Positions 28,695-37,880 are shown, numbered from the stretch's first letter. The stretch: 64,000 nucleotides of DNA from Dehalococcoidia bacterium (GCA_022822855.1 JAJDYG010000040.1:1-64000), one strand, 5' to 3'. Notes: generated from the sequence alone by a model not told the origin. Numbers and translations: made by a program.

Positions 28695-30533
28695 CTAGAC
28701 CTCGTTGCTCCACAGCCAGCGGCTCTGCCACTTGCCTTCGCCGTTGAACAGAGTCTCCTCGGCGTTCTGGATAGCGTTGCGCACACCGGTGAAGTTGACG
28801 CCGTAGAGCATCGTGTAGAAGTGGCCCTCGCCGACGATGATGTCGTTGATTCGCCCGTACAGCGTGCGCCGCTCTTCGACATCGAAGGTCGCACGCGCAT
28901 CCGCGACGAGCTGGTCCAGCTCGGGGTGGATCGGGCTGGCCACGTCCTGCGCAGCGGTCGGGTTGTAGACGCCGGACTCGGTGTAGGCCAAGGAGGCGAT
29001 CCAGTCGGGCTCCGGGTAGCGGCTCCAGCCGGTGATGGTCATGTGGTACTCGCCATTCTCGAAGAAGGCGGGGATGAACTGGACCAACTCCAGCGGCTCG
29101 AAGACGACGTCGATGCCGAGCACTTCCTTGATCTGCTGGGCATAGATCTGGCAGGCGTCAATCTTGACCTGGTTGACGTAGGTCGTCAGCTTGAGACCGC
29201 CCTCGGCGTTAATCGCCTCAACGTCAACCCCGGACTGGGCCAGGAGTTCCTTGGCTCGCTCGCGGCGGGCGTTGATGTCGGGGAAGGCGACCTGCGGGTT
29301 GCCGGGGACCTCGCTGTAGGCCAGGGTGCCGTTCGGCCACTGACCGCCCAGCGCCTGGATCATCAGGTTGTTGTGCACCGCCTGGTTGACGGCCTCGGGA
29401 TGCACGGCGTGCATAATCGCCAGCCGCAGGTTCATGTTCTCCAGCGGCGCCTTCTTCGAGTTGAAGACGAGAATCTCGGACACGAATGCGCCCTGCATCT
29501 CAACGATTCGCCAGTCGGGGTGCTCTTCCACCTGAGGGTTGAACTGCGGCTCCGGGATGAACATCGTGTCGAGGTCGCCGGACAGACCAGTCGCGATCAG
29601 CGTCGAGTTCTCGGTGATGATGTCGTAGCGCATCTCCTCGAAGTACGGCAGTTGGCTGCCGGTCGCCGAGCCCGGCTCCGGCCCACGCATCCAGTGATTT
29701 TGGTTGCGCTTGCCCAGAACGTGCGACTGGTCGACCCACTCGACGAAGCTGTACGGCCCGGTGCCGACCGGGTTGAGGCCGTACTCGTCGCCCAGTTCGT
29801 CCGCTGTCGGCACATGGATCATCGCGCCGGCGCGGTCGCCCAGCAGGTGCATGACCGCCGCAGACGGCTCGGAGAGCAGGTAGGTCGCGGTCATCGCATC
29901 TGGAGTCTCGACTGTGTGCACCACCTCGAAGTTCGCCTTCGGCGTCGAGGCCGGATGCGAGGTCACGCGCTCGAGGTTGAGCCGCACATCCTCGGAGCTG
30001 AACGGCTCGCCGTTGTGGTAGGTCACCCCGTCGCGCAGCGAGAAGATGATCGTCGTGTTGTCGGGGAACTCCCAGGACTCGGCCAACGAGATGTCGCCGC
30101 GCTGGTTGTTCTCCGTGTCGTGCATGACGAGGTAGTCGTGGAACGGCTGGAAGAAGTACGCGTCCGTGCCCGACGTACCGGTGTGCGGGTCCAGCGAAGT
30201 CGTGTTCAGATGCACGCCGGCGTTCCATTGCGGCGCGAGCGCGGGTCCGGAGTCGGCCTGCGCGACGGCAGCCTGCTGTTGCTGCTCTTGCTGCTGCTGG
30301 GCTGGAGCGGCCTGCTGCTCTTGCTGCTGGGCCTGCTGCTCGGCCGCCGCCTGCTGCTGCTCCTGTTGCTGCTGGACCTGAGCCGTTGCGGGCTGGCCGT
30401 CGTCATCGTCATCGCCACAACCGACGAGGGCGAGACCAGCGGCGCCGACGCCGGCGCGGGCCGAGGCTCGCAACAGCGAGCGCCTCGACATTTTGTTGCG
30501 GCGCATGCGCTGCCAGTAGTTCCGGGTACTCAT
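28695..30533 (-). CDS. ABC transporter substrate-binding lipoprotein, family 5
   Basis: A 612-residue solute-binding protein (SBP_bac_5) for peptides, nickel or similar ligands. I start at ATG 30533. The N-terminus has a twin-arginine motif (SRRSLLR at 16-22) followed by a lipobox LVGC with Cys39, so it is likely a Tat-exported lipoprotein. Residues about 55-100 are a Gln/Ala-rich, low-complexity linker. The mature domain carries the family marks WNAGVHLNTTSLDPH and SLRDGVTYHNGEPFSSEDV. It is upstream of dppB/dppC-like genes on the same strand. Confidence 0.92.
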   Translation of the reverse strand: MSTRNYWQRMRRNKMSRRSLLRASARAGVGAAGLALVGCGDDDDDGQPATAQVQQQQEQQQAAAEQQAQQQEQQAAPAQQQQEQQQQAAVAQADSGPALAPQWNAGVHLNTTSLDPHTGTSGTDAYFFQPFHDYLVMHDTENNQRGDISLAESWEFPDNTTIIFSLRDGVTYHNGEPFSSEDVRLNLERVTSHPASTPKANFEVVHTVETPDAMTATYLLSEPSAAVMHLLGDRAGAMIHVPTADELGDEYGLNPVGTGPYSFVEWVDQSHVLGKRNQNHWMRGPEPGSATGSQLPYFEEMRYDIITENSTLIATGLSGDLDTMFIPEPQFNPQVEEHPDWRIVEMQGAFVSEILVFNSKKAPLENMNLRLAIMHAVHPEAVNQAVHNNLMIQALGGQWPNGTLAYSEVPGNPQVAFPDINARRERAKELLAQSGVDVEAINAEGGLKLTTYVNQVKIDACQIYAQQIKEVLGIDVVFEPLELVQFIPAFFENGEYHMTITGWSRYPEPDWIASLAYTESGVYNPTAAQDVASPIHPELDQLVADARATFDVEERRTLYGRINDIIVGEGHFYTMLYGVNFTGVRNAIQNAEETLFNGEGKWQSRWLWSNEV

Positions 30534-30670
30534 AACGCGGGTTCCTTTCCGCCGATGCACTTGTCAGCCCCGCTCTCGGGGGCTCACCATCGCTCTACGC
30601 ACACCGGCATATCGCGATGCAGGCTAACACGAGCCCGACAACCCGGCGAAATCAGATATCTGGTTTGCGC

Positions 30671-32497
30671 CTACTTCGTCGGCCGGGAAAACTCGATCGG
30701 CCCGTCGCTGATCAGATTCAGACTGGCCACCAATTCGACCCATCCGGCGTCGGTTTCGAACTCGGCGGTCGTGACCTGGCCGGTGATCTCTCCGTCGTTG
30801 CCGCGCATCGTGATGATCGTCGAGTAGTGCTCGATCGACTCGACCGTCACACTCTCCGCCAGCAGCTCCGCCGTATCCGCCTTGAGAATCTCCGAGACCT
30901 GCTCGAAGCGCTCGTCCTCGGGGCTCAGCGGTCCGCTCTCGATTACCAGCTCGTACACCGGCGGACCGCTGCCTTCGATGGTCCGGGTCGCCCACGAGAT
31001 GTTGAGCAGGGCATGGAGCGGATCCAGAGTCAGCCGATCGGGATCGGCCAGGAAGTCGTCCACCGTCATCCCGGCAAAGCCCAGCAACGCCGGATTGGAC
31101 GGCGCCCAGATCGGTTCGCCGTCCTCCTCGATGTCGCTGGTCCAGATCCCGTCTCGATTCCAGAGCAAACGGAACGTGCTCTCGCCGTCGATGTTGACCG
31201 TCGTCTCGAACGCGCCCTGGACGCGAGAGCTGCGCACGATTGTCGAAGCCAGCCTCGCCTCGCCGTCGATCACCGCCTGGGCGACGAACTCGATCTGCAG
31301 TTCCCCGACGTTCGCCACCCAGATCGAAGCGAGCTCCAGCAGTTGTTCCGGCGTCAGCAGCTCCGGCGGCTCGTCGCTCGACCCGAAGCTGCCCGGCGAC
31401 GCTGCCGCGCTCGGCTCTTCGAAATCCTCCAGCAGCGAACCGTCGACCAGCGGCTCCGGCGTGGGAAACTCGACCGGCTCGTTCCAGCGCAACAGGCTGG
31501 CCATGGTCGACACATAGAACTCCGGCGCGTCCTCGCCCGCTCCGTCGGCGTCGTCAGAACCGTCCGACAGACCGTCACTCAGCGCGAACGCGTCGCGCAG
31601 CCGCGCATCGGTCTCAACCAGCACGGGCGCTCCCGAAGTCTGGCTGACGGTCAGTCGCAAACGCATCGTGTCAATGCCGGCCTCAGTCACATCGATGCCT
31701 TGAGAGCGCAGCTGGCCTTCCGCCGATGCGTTCAGCAAGTCGACCTCGATCAGGCAATCGACGATCCAGACCGGCTCGCCTCCGTGCTGTCCTTCCGCGA
31801 TCGAGCCCCCCACGGTCTCGATGCAGCCAAATGCCTGTCCGAACTGGTTGGGGTCGGTGAGGTCCTCCGGGTTCGTGCCCAGCAAGCCCGTCAGGCCCTC
31901 GAGTGTCTCCTCGAACTGATCGCTCAGATCGATCCAGCCGCCAATCTGCGGCATCGAGAGATACGCCGCGTCCTCCGAGATCATGACCTGCATCAGCAGT
32001 GGTTCGTCCAGCGTGGCTTCCTCGTCGTCAGCGAAGCTCGAGACCATCCCGAACAGCGAGCTGGCGTCGATCGTGGTCAGCGCCATGAACGGCTCCACCT
32101 GGACCAGGATCATCGTCTCGAGCTGCGAGGAGAGCCCGCCCAGGTTGATATCGACATCAACCGCCATCTCGAACGATTCCAGGCCGGCCGCCCAGGACTC
32201 GAACGCAGCCAGCGCCTCGGCAAACAGCGGGTCTTCCAGACCACCGTCGGCGTCCGGCTGCGCCTCGACCTGTTCAGCCGCTTGCGTCGCGCCCTGCTCA
32301 GCCGACTCTTGCGTCGACTGCGTACGAGCCGCCGTCGCCGAGCGTTGCGCGCTGCTCTCATCGTCTGAACGCTCCGCCTGCGCCGTCTGCTGTTGCTGCG
32401 GCTGAGTCTGCGAGGGTTCGTCATCGCCGCCGCAAGCAGCAAACAACGTTCCGACGGCCACGACAGAGACGATCAACAGGAAAAACAACGCGCGCAT
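30671..32497 (-). CDS. Large LppX/LprG-like lipoprotein, two-domain
   Basis: A 608-residue lipoprotein: lipobox LFAAC with Cys22, a Ser/Gln/Glu-rich spacer to about 90, then two beta-rich domains (about 95-340 and 370-605) that resemble LppX/LprAFG-type lipid-binding folds. Marks are MAVDVDINLGG, AAYLSMPQIGGWIDLS in the first and IVRSSRVQGAFETTVNIDGES in the second. Such proteins hold a lipid in a hydrophobic pocket at the outer face of the membrane. A single-domain relative is encoded at 33.7-34.6 kb. Family placement is by pattern only. Confidence 0.65.
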   Translation of the reverse strand: MRALFFLLIVSVVAVGTLFAACGGDDEPSQTQPQQQQTAQAERSDDESSAQRSATAARTQSTQESAEQGATQAAEQVEAQPDADGGLEDPLFAEALAAFESWAAGLESFEMAVDVDINLGGLSSQLETMILVQVEPFMALTTIDASSLFGMVSSFADDEEATLDEPLLMQVMISEDAAYLSMPQIGGWIDLSDQFEETLEGLTGLLGTNPEDLTDPNQFGQAFGCIETVGGSIAEGQHGGEPVWIVDCLIEVDLLNASAEGQLRSQGIDVTEAGIDTMRLRLTVSQTSGAPVLVETDARLRDAFALSDGLSDGSDDADGAGEDAPEFYVSTMASLLRWNEPVEFPTPEPLVDGSLLEDFEEPSAAASPGSFGSSDEPPELLTPEQLLELASIWVANVGELQIEFVAQAVIDGEARLASTIVRSSRVQGAFETTVNIDGESTFRLLWNRDGIWTSDIEEDGEPIWAPSNPALLGFAGMTVDDFLADPDRLTLDPLHALLNISWATRTIEGSGPPVYELVIESGPLSPEDERFEQVSEILKADTAELLAESVTVESIEHYSTIITMRGNDGEITGQVTTAEFETDAGWVELVASLNLISDGPIEFSRPTK

Positions 32498-32675
32498 ACA
32501 ACCACCTGCCCAGTACTTGCCCAGTATCTTCCCGGCACCTGCACAGCGGGAGTCAATGTCGATTCACTCTATCGCGGGATCCGCCGTCGAACGGCGCCGA
32601 GCACCGCGATGCCGCCAGCCGATGGAGCAGGGTGATGAAGTGAGGTAATGAGGTCAGGCGGCGGAGCGGGGGCGA

Positions 32676-33656
32676 TTAGGCGGTTGACAGCGCCAGCGCG
32701 CGGATTTCGCCGAACTCCCGGTCCAGCTTGCGCCAGCTATCGCCGCCGTCTTCGCTCAGGTAGACGTAGCCGTACAGCGTCGCCGCGGCGATCGTATCGG
32801 GCGCGTCGGGATGGCTCGCCAGCCAGTAGACGACGGACTTCGGCGCCACGGGCAGATCGCACGGCGCCCAGCTCTGCCCGCCGTCGGTCGTCCGCTGGAT
32901 CGCGCCGGTCGTACCGGGAATCCCGTCCCCGCTGGCTACGAACATGGTGTTGGGGTCGTCGTGCTTCACGATCATCGCGCGGCAATACGAGCGCGGCGTC
33001 CGCTCGGTCAGCGGCGGAAACTCATGCTGCAGCCACGACTCGCCCTCGTCGTCCGACCGAGCGATTCCGTACGGGCTGGTCGCGAACGTCGCGGCGCCCT
33101 CGGGCGCAGTCGAGCGGCCCATGCAGTGGATGTCGGCCTGGAACGTCTCCGGCCCCAGCGGATTACCCCGCACCCAGGTGTCGCCGCCGTCGATCGACTT
33201 GTGTACGCCGTCGACCTCGACGCCCGCGTAGATTCGCTGCGAGTTGAGCGGGTCGATCACGACCACCGTCGTGCGTGGGACGCCAACCGGGCACTCCTCG
33301 ACGATGTCGACGGGCAGGTCATCCCACGAGTGTCCCCCGTCGCGCGATCGTCGCACGCCCGGCCGGCCGCCTGCGAAGATCGTCCCTGAGTCCGTCGGGT
33401 CCACGGCCAGCGACCAGGTCTGCCGGTCCGGCTCGTAACTGTCGACCACGCTCCAGCTCGAGCCGTTGTCGTCGGACAACAGCAGCGCATCGTCGGCGCC
33501 GGCCATCAGTCGGTTCGAATCATTCGGAAACACCACCAGCGACCGCACCGACTGCTCACCAACAGCCCGCCCCTTCTGCCAGACGCCTCCAGCATCGGGC
33601 GAACGCCAGAGCCCCTGTCCAATCGTGCCAACGTGAATCGTGATCTGGTCCGACAT
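32676..33656 (-). CDS. Asp-box (BNR) beta-propeller, sialidase/VPS10-like
   Basis: A 326-residue protein with a run of Asp-box motifs (S-x-D-x-G-x-x-W): SPDAGGVW, SDDNGSSW, SRDGGHSW, SIDGGDTW, SDDEGESW, TTDGGQSW and SEDGGDSW. Seven at regular spacing suggest a six- or seven-bladed propeller covering the whole chain. No signal peptide is seen, so it is probably cytoplasmic, unlike most sialidases, and the sialidase Arg triad and Tyr are not evident. Enzymatic activity is not supported; a binding or unknown role is more likely. Confidence 0.85.
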   Translation of the reverse strand: MSDQITIHVGTIGQGLWRSPDAGGVWQKGRAVGEQSVRSLVVFPNDSNRLMAGADDALLLSDDNGSSWSVVDSYEPDRQTWSLAVDPTDSGTIFAGGRPGVRRSRDGGHSWDDLPVDIVEECPVGVPRTTVVVIDPLNSQRIYAGVEVDGVHKSIDGGDTWVRGNPLGPETFQADIHCMGRSTAPEGAATFATSPYGIARSDDEGESWLQHEFPPLTERTPRSYCRAMIVKHDDPNTMFVASGDGIPGTTGAIQRTTDGGQSWAPCDLPVAPKSVVYWLASHPDAPDTIAAATLYGYVYLSEDGGDSWRKLDREFGEIRALALSTA

Positions 33657-33719
33657 ATCGCGCCTCTTCCTGTCTCAGGTGTGGACAAGGGTAGAGGGAT
33701 TCATTAGGCCGGGAGTCGG

Positions 33720-34631
33720 CTACTCCGTCAGGTCCGGGAAACTGAATGGTTGGTTGTACCGGACCAGCCATGCCGAGTACGAGTAAGAGGTTGGTGGTCC
33801 ATCACCTCGGTGAACCTCCATTCTCTGCTCGAACCCGAGCAGGGCCCCAGTTTCTTTCTCAACAGCCAGCAGCAGAAACGCGCGAGCCGACTCAGCTTGC
33901 GAGGAGTCCTCTGATTGCTTTTCTTCACTCTCCTCAGAATCCCGTGCGGAGCGGAGTGCTGTGATGGGACTGGCCATCTGCTCGATCAAGGTTGCTACGG
34001 CTCCAAGCTCACCAGCCTCTGCGGTGTCGCCGCTGCATTGGATTTGCCAGACTGCCCGACCCTGCCTGGTCGTCTCTGAGGTTGATCCAATCGGCGTCTC
34101 GAGACAGCGCACCAGTCCAGACAAATGGCTCTCGTCGAGGAGTAGGTCCAGTTGAAGGAGAACGATCAAGCCCTCATAGGATGGGACATCGGCGGCGTCG
34201 GCAGAAATCCAACCCGAGTCTTCGCTGAAGACATACAGCTCGTCTGTCCCGGAGATCACTTGCAAGACCAACTCCGAGTCTGTCGTACGCAACAGGTCGA
34301 AGTAGAGCCAATCTCTGCCGGCGAGGAGATCTCTATTCGCCCGGCCCTTGATTTCGACGGATGAATCTACATTCTCCACAGTCAACTCGACCTCGATGAC
34401 GAGGTGGCTAAGTCCCTCAATCCATTGGGCCAGCGCCTCCATGGCCGCATCCCCCAAAGCGACGGATGGCTCAGACCCACGCTCAGTCCCATCGTGCTGT
34501 TGTAGGACCGGCGTCGCTTGACTCTGGCCCTGCTCTGACTCGACATCGACAGGGATTTGGTCGGCGCAAGCCGCCGCGAGGAACAGCGCCAAAGTCGGGA
34601 TGAGTCTCAGTAGCGTGGCTGAGATGCGCAT
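33720..34631 (-). CDS. Single-domain LppX-like lipoprotein
   Basis: A 303-residue lipoprotein starting at ATG 34631 (MRISATLLRL); the open frame continues upstream into the carboxylase gene but that part is antisense-like. The lipobox LAAAC has Cys22. After an acidic/Gln spacer comes one beta-rich domain with IEGLSHLVIEVELTVENVDSS, WLYFDLL and CLETPIGSTSETTRQGRAVWQIQC, similar to the domains of the lipoprotein at 30.7-32.5 kb. Start and upstream stop share one base, so it is coupled to the carboxylase gene. Confidence 0.65.
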   Translation of the reverse strand: MRISATLLRLIPTLALFLAAACADQIPVDVESEQGQSQATPVLQQHDGTERGSEPSVALGDAAMEALAQWIEGLSHLVIEVELTVENVDSSVEIKGRANRDLLAGRDWLYFDLLRTTDSELVLQVISGTDELYVFSEDSGWISADAADVPSYEGLIVLLQLDLLLDESHLSGLVRCLETPIGSTSETTRQGRAVWQIQCSGDTAEAGELGAVATLIEQMASPITALRSARDSEESEEKQSEDSSQAESARAFLLLAVEKETGALLGFEQRMEVHRGDGPPTSYSYSAWLVRYNQPFSFPDLTE

Positions 34632-36193
34632 CAAGGCATGTACGGATACGGACTCGGACCCAACTGAGTCCGCAAAATCGCCTGTGCATCCTCCACAAAC
34701 TCGCACAGCAGAGGCCGAGTATCCGCCGGGTCGATGATGTCCTGACCCGTCGCCTCCGCCGTCCGGAACGGCGACGCCAGGTCCTGGAGCCGCTGTTCGA
34801 TCTCCGCCTGCTTCGCCTCGGGATCGTCCGCCGTATCGATCTCCCTCCGATACGCCGCCATCGCCCCGCCCTCGATGTGCATCGATCCCCACCGTCCCGA
34901 GGGCCACGCCCAGCGCTGGAACATCCCCGTCGGCCGGTGCTGACACTGACCCGCCACGCCGAAAATCCTGCCCATCACGACCGTCGCCCAGGGCATCCGC
35001 GACTGGCAGGTCGCCATCACCAACCGGGCGCCGGCACGCTCGATCCCCAGCTTCTCGGACTCCAGCCCGACCATGAAACCGGGCTCGTCCGCAAACGAGA
35101 TCAGCGGCAGATGGAACGTATCGCAGAGCTGGATCAGGCGGATCACCTTGCTGCCGCCCTTGACGTCGGTCGAGCCGCCCTCGTGCATCGGATTGTTCGC
35201 CATCACGCCGACTGGATACCCATTGATCCGCGCCAGCCCCGTAATCCGCGAGCGGCCGTAAAACGGCGCAATCTCGAAGAATGAGCCCTCGTCCACGCAC
35301 CAGTTGATCGCCCGATGTCCGTCATACGCCCGCCGCCGATCGCGCGGCACCAGGCGGCGCAGCCGCTCCTCGCGACGATTCGGGTCGTCGGTCGGCTCAA
35401 TCCGCTCCGGCATTTCATAGACGTTCTGCGGCAGATAGCTCAAGAACTGCCTGATCTGCCGAAACGCGTCCTCCTCGTCCTCGGCCAGGTTGTCCACCGA
35501 CCCCGACTGGTACACATGGACGCGCTCGTCGCCCAGGTCCTCCTTCGTGATGTCGTAGCCGAGCGCCGCCTTGACCACCGGCGGACCACCGGGGAAGAGC
35601 TGCGAGATCCCCTTCACCATGATCGTGAAGTGAGCCATGCAGGCATTCACCGCCGGCAGCCCCGCGACCGATCCCATCACCGCCGAGACCACCGGCACCG
35701 TCCGCAACAGGTCGGTGTCGAAGGTCGACCACATGTTGCCATCGGGCAGGTAGGTGCGGCCCAGCGTCTCGAAGCCGCGCACCGATCCGCCCGCCGCGTC
35801 GAGCAGCCGCACGTACGGCACACGCCACTCCAGCGCCCGCTGGTTGGAGCGCTTCTCCGACCCCAGCCCGTCCGATCCGTCGCCGCCGCCCGAGCCGCCT
35901 CGCACCGTGAAGTCCCCCGCCGAGACCACAACCTTGCGCCCGTTGACCTTGCCAAACCCCTCGATCGCCCCCTTGGGCGTGAACCCAACCAGCGCCCCAC
36001 CCTCGTCGTAGTGGGGCCGGCCGACCAGCGACATGAACTCCGTCAACGAGTACGGATCCAACAACCCGTCGATCCGCTCGTTGACCAGCAACTTGCCCCG
36101 CCGCCGCTGCCGAGCCACACCCTCAGGCCCGCCCCGCGCCTTGGCGAGTTCCTTGCGCTTGGCGATTTCGGCAATCTCTGATTCCCAGGTCAT
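34631..36193 (-). CDS. Acyl-CoA carboxylase, carboxyltransferase (beta) subunit
   Basis: A 520-residue protein of the propionyl/methylcrotonyl-CoA carboxylase beta family. It begins with the family's helical N-terminus (IAEIAKRKELAKARGGPEGVARQ), has LLDPYSLTEF, a Gly-rich biotin/CoA loop, and in the C-terminal half NPMHEGGSTDVKGGSKVIRLIQLCDTFHLPLISFADEPGFMVG, the second crotonase-like domain. Length fits. The N-terminal acyl-CoA pocket contains a Gly/Ser/Asp stretch (GGSGGGDGSDG) in place of the usual motif, so the substrate is uncertain. No biotin carboxylase gene is in the window. Confidence 0.9.
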   Translation of the reverse strand: MTWESEIAEIAKRKELAKARGGPEGVARQRRRGKLLVNERIDGLLDPYSLTEFMSLVGRPHYDEGGALVGFTPKGAIEGFGKVNGRKVVVSAGDFTVRGGSGGGDGSDGLGSEKRSNQRALEWRVPYVRLLDAAGGSVRGFETLGRTYLPDGNMWSTFDTDLLRTVPVVSAVMGSVAGLPAVNACMAHFTIMVKGISQLFPGGPPVVKAALGYDITKEDLGDERVHVYQSGSVDNLAEDEEDAFRQIRQFLSYLPQNVYEMPERIEPTDDPNRREERLRRLVPRDRRRAYDGHRAINWCVDEGSFFEIAPFYGRSRITGLARINGYPVGVMANNPMHEGGSTDVKGGSKVIRLIQLCDTFHLPLISFADEPGFMVGLESEKLGIERAGARLVMATCQSRMPWATVVMGRIFGVAGQCQHRPTGMFQRWAWPSGRWGSMHIEGGAMAAYRREIDTADDPEAKQAEIEQRLQDLASPFRTAEATGQDIIDPADTRPLLCEFVEDAQAILRTQLGPSPYPYMP

Positions 36194-36261
36194 TCGGCAG
36201 TCTCCGTCCTCGTTAGGCTGCGCACAGGGTAGGGTCGAGTTCTGAGACGAGGTACCCGCTC

Positions 36262-36462
36262 ATGCCAGATGCACCGACGACAAGAATGGTCTACTGGCAG
36301 GAAGACGAATGGTGGCTCGGCTACCTCGAGGAGTTCCCCGACTACTGGACGCAGGGCGAAACTCTAGAAGACCTGAAGGACCACCTGCGCGCCCTCTACC
36401 TCGACTTGACGAGTGGTGAATTGCCGGGAATTCGTCGAGTGGCCGAGCTAACGCTGGTGTGA
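36262..36462 (+). CDS. hicB: HicB-like antitoxin
   Basis: A 66-residue protein of the HicB half-fold: VYWQEDEWWLGYLEEFPDYWTQGETLEDLKDHLRALYLDL matches the HicB core (a strand, W-x-G-Y/-F-P-x-x, then the TxGeTxxEAxxNLxEA-type helix). It lacks the C-terminal DNA-binding helix of larger HicBs. The stop codon overlaps the start of an adjacent hicA-like reading frame, typical of these modules, but that toxin reading frame is broken (next entry). Confidence 0.8.
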   Translation: MPDAPTTRMVYWQEDEWWLGYLEEFPDYWTQGETLEDLKDHLRALYLDLTSGELPGIRRVAELTLV

Positions 36463-36644
36463 AACAGCGCGACTTGGTCAAGCGCATCCAGCCAACCGGC
36501 TCCCTGTTCGTGCGGGATGGCTCCTAGCACGACTGGTACCGAAATCCCAAAACAAGCGCGTATCAGGCAGTTCCCCGTCACCGCGAAGTCGACGAGCGGC
36601 TGGCGAACAAGATCATCAAAGCGCTGACCACGCCCAACGAATGA
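36459..36644 (+). pseudogene. hicA: HicA-like toxin with in-frame amber codon
   Basis: GTG at 36459 overlaps the hicB stop. Translated, it begins MKQRDLVKRIQPTGSLFVRDGS, then TAG at codon 23 (36525-36527), then continues in the same frame HDWYRNPKTSAYQAVPRHREVDERLANKIIKAL to TGA at 36644. This matches HicA from end to end: the KxxxLIKxL start, the H-x-x-(F/Y) around the catalytic histidine, and VPxHxxE(I/V)xxxL. One nonsense change just before the catalytic His thus inactivates it, unless the codon is read through. Confidence 0.8.
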
Positions 36645-36695
36645 AGGCAGGGAGTCTCCTGGTTCGGCCAAGGCACGCAACACCCACTACCTAAG

Positions 36696-36768
36696 AGCTC
36701 CCCCCGCTGGGAGAGCCTGCTCCGCACTTGATGCGGGGCTGCCGCGTAGCGGCTGAGAGGGCTCCCCG
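36696..36768. repeat. Class A dispersed palindrome
   Basis: GCTCCCCCCGC...CCGCACTTGATGCGG...GAGAGGGCTCC gives a stem-loop of the class A kind with a CCGCA-CTTGA-TGCGG hairpin in the middle. Together with the class B copy below it fills most of the 333 bases after the broken hicA gene; nothing else is seen there apart from a C-run at 36849-36857. Confidence 0.65.
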
Positions 36769-36803
36769 CACCGACCCTAGAGTCAGCCTCTCCCATCCCG
36801 CCC

Positions 36804-36840
36804 GATGCCCCGTGCCTGACACGGGGCCCAGAGCAGCCAG
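36804..36840. repeat. Class B dispersed palindrome, reverse orientation
   Basis: GATGCCCCGTGCCTGACACGGGGCCCAGAGCAGCCAG: arms CCCCGTG and CACGGGG around CCTGA. The flank matches copy 1 at bases 4-37 (read on the other strand), which extends the shared unit to about 33 bases. Confidence 0.75.
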
Positions 36841-36977
36841 GTAGCGACCCCCCCCCACGCCCTCAGCCCAACCCCCGACGCTGTCCCTTCCGCATACCAA
36901 GCAACGAAACCCAACTGCATATCGCACGGTCGTTCGCATACTGTCGATCCCACCTAGCCAACGAAAGGAAACCCCCA

Positions 36978-37310
36978 ATGCCCATCGCGCCAACCTTCAG
37001 AGCCGCCGTCCACGTCCTCGCCGAGCTCGCCGCCGACAACCACCCCGCCTACGTCCGCGTCAACGCCGCGAGCAAGCTCGCCAAGCTCCGCTCGCCGGCC
37101 AACCCCCACTACGGAGACATCCTCTACGTACTAAACGACGATCAGCCCCGCTCAAACCGCGCCCCGGCGCTGTCTCCCCCGGAGGAGCCCACGGAACACC
37201 CCTACGCCTGCTACGTCAGAAATTCCGAGAACACTGAAACCCCCGAAGATTCTGAGGACTCCGAGGAAGACGAAAGCGAAGATACCGACCAGGAAGACGA
37301 ACCGCCCTAA
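36978..37310 (+). CDS. Small protein with helical N-terminus and acidic tail
   Basis: A 110-residue protein with AAAGGAA about 8 bases before the ATG. The first 50 residues (FRAAVHVLAELAADNHPAYVRVNAASKLAKLRS) look like a compact helical bundle; residues 82-110 are almost wholly Glu, Asp, Ser and Thr. I do not recognise a family. The acidic tail might bind a basic partner or DNA-binding protein. It is isolated: broken hicA upstream, the convergent 37381 gene downstream. Confidence 0.6.
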   Translation: MPIAPTFRAAVHVLAELAADNHPAYVRVNAASKLAKLRSPANPHYGDILYVLNDDQPRSNRAPALSPPEEPTEHPYACYVRNSENTETPEDSEDSEEDESEDTDQEDEPP

Positions 37311-37380
37311 TACCCGATCCCTCGGAACACAGCCGGCGCGTTTTTCTTTTTTTCCGGCGCCCTATCCGCAACGAGCTCTC

Positions 37381-37875
37381 CTACCGAGCCGAGGCAATTG
37401 CTCGCCGTGCCCGCTCTGCAAGCTCCGGCTGCGCCGACCACTCCGGATCGATCTGGGCCCGGATGCTGGCCGACTTCGTCGCGATCGCGAACTCCCGCAA
37501 CGCAAGCTGCTGCAGCGACTCCGTCAGCGTCTGCTCCGGGTCCTGCGCCAGCCGCTTCGCCCGCGTCCACCAGGCCGATTGCATCGTCGCGTCGCTCGCC
37601 TGCATCAGCACTTCCTCGGTCACCGCGCGATGCCGGACCAACGCATAGAGAACCTGCACCGGCGTCCGCGGCGGCTCGAGCTGCGCCGGAGGCAAATCCT
37701 CGGGCCAGATCAGCTCCGCCTCCGCTGCGCAGGCCGCCGACGCGCACTCGGCCAGTGAGCCGATCGGCGTCGGCTCGTGCAGTTGCGCCTCGGTCGCCCC
37801 GGCCAGCGCCGTCGTCAGGACCCGGCGCGTCAACAGCAGGGCATAGCCCCAGGCCTCGGCGGCATCTGACTGCAT
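37381..37875 (-). CDS. Uncharacterised helical protein, possibly DinB-like
   Basis: A 164-residue, mostly alpha-helical protein. The opening AWGYALLLTRRVLTTALAGATEAQLHEPTP and the later VLYALVRHRAVTEEVL are compatible with a four-helix bundle of the DinB kind, but the metal-binding His triad is not evident. It ends 70 bases before the gene at 36978-37310, with a T-rich stretch between. It lies 5 bases downstream of dapA on the same strand and may be the last gene of that cluster. Function unknown. Confidence 0.5.
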   Translation of the reverse strand: MQSDAAEAWGYALLLTRRVLTTALAGATEAQLHEPTPIGSLAECASAACAAEAELIWPEDLPPAQLEPPRTPVQVLYALVRHRAVTEEVLMQASDATMQSAWWTRAKRLAQDPEQTLTESLQQLALREFAIATKSASIRAQIDPEWSAQPELAERARRAIASAR

Positions 37876-37880
37876 CGGCG

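Noticed and set aside
33720..35300. 526-residue open frame including the LppX-like lipoprotein
   Set aside because: The upstream part runs through the carboxylase gene in another frame; the lipobox and start at 34631 mark the true N-terminus.
36804..36840. Rho-independent terminator
   Set aside because: The stem is strong but no T-run follows; it belongs to the class B repeat family.
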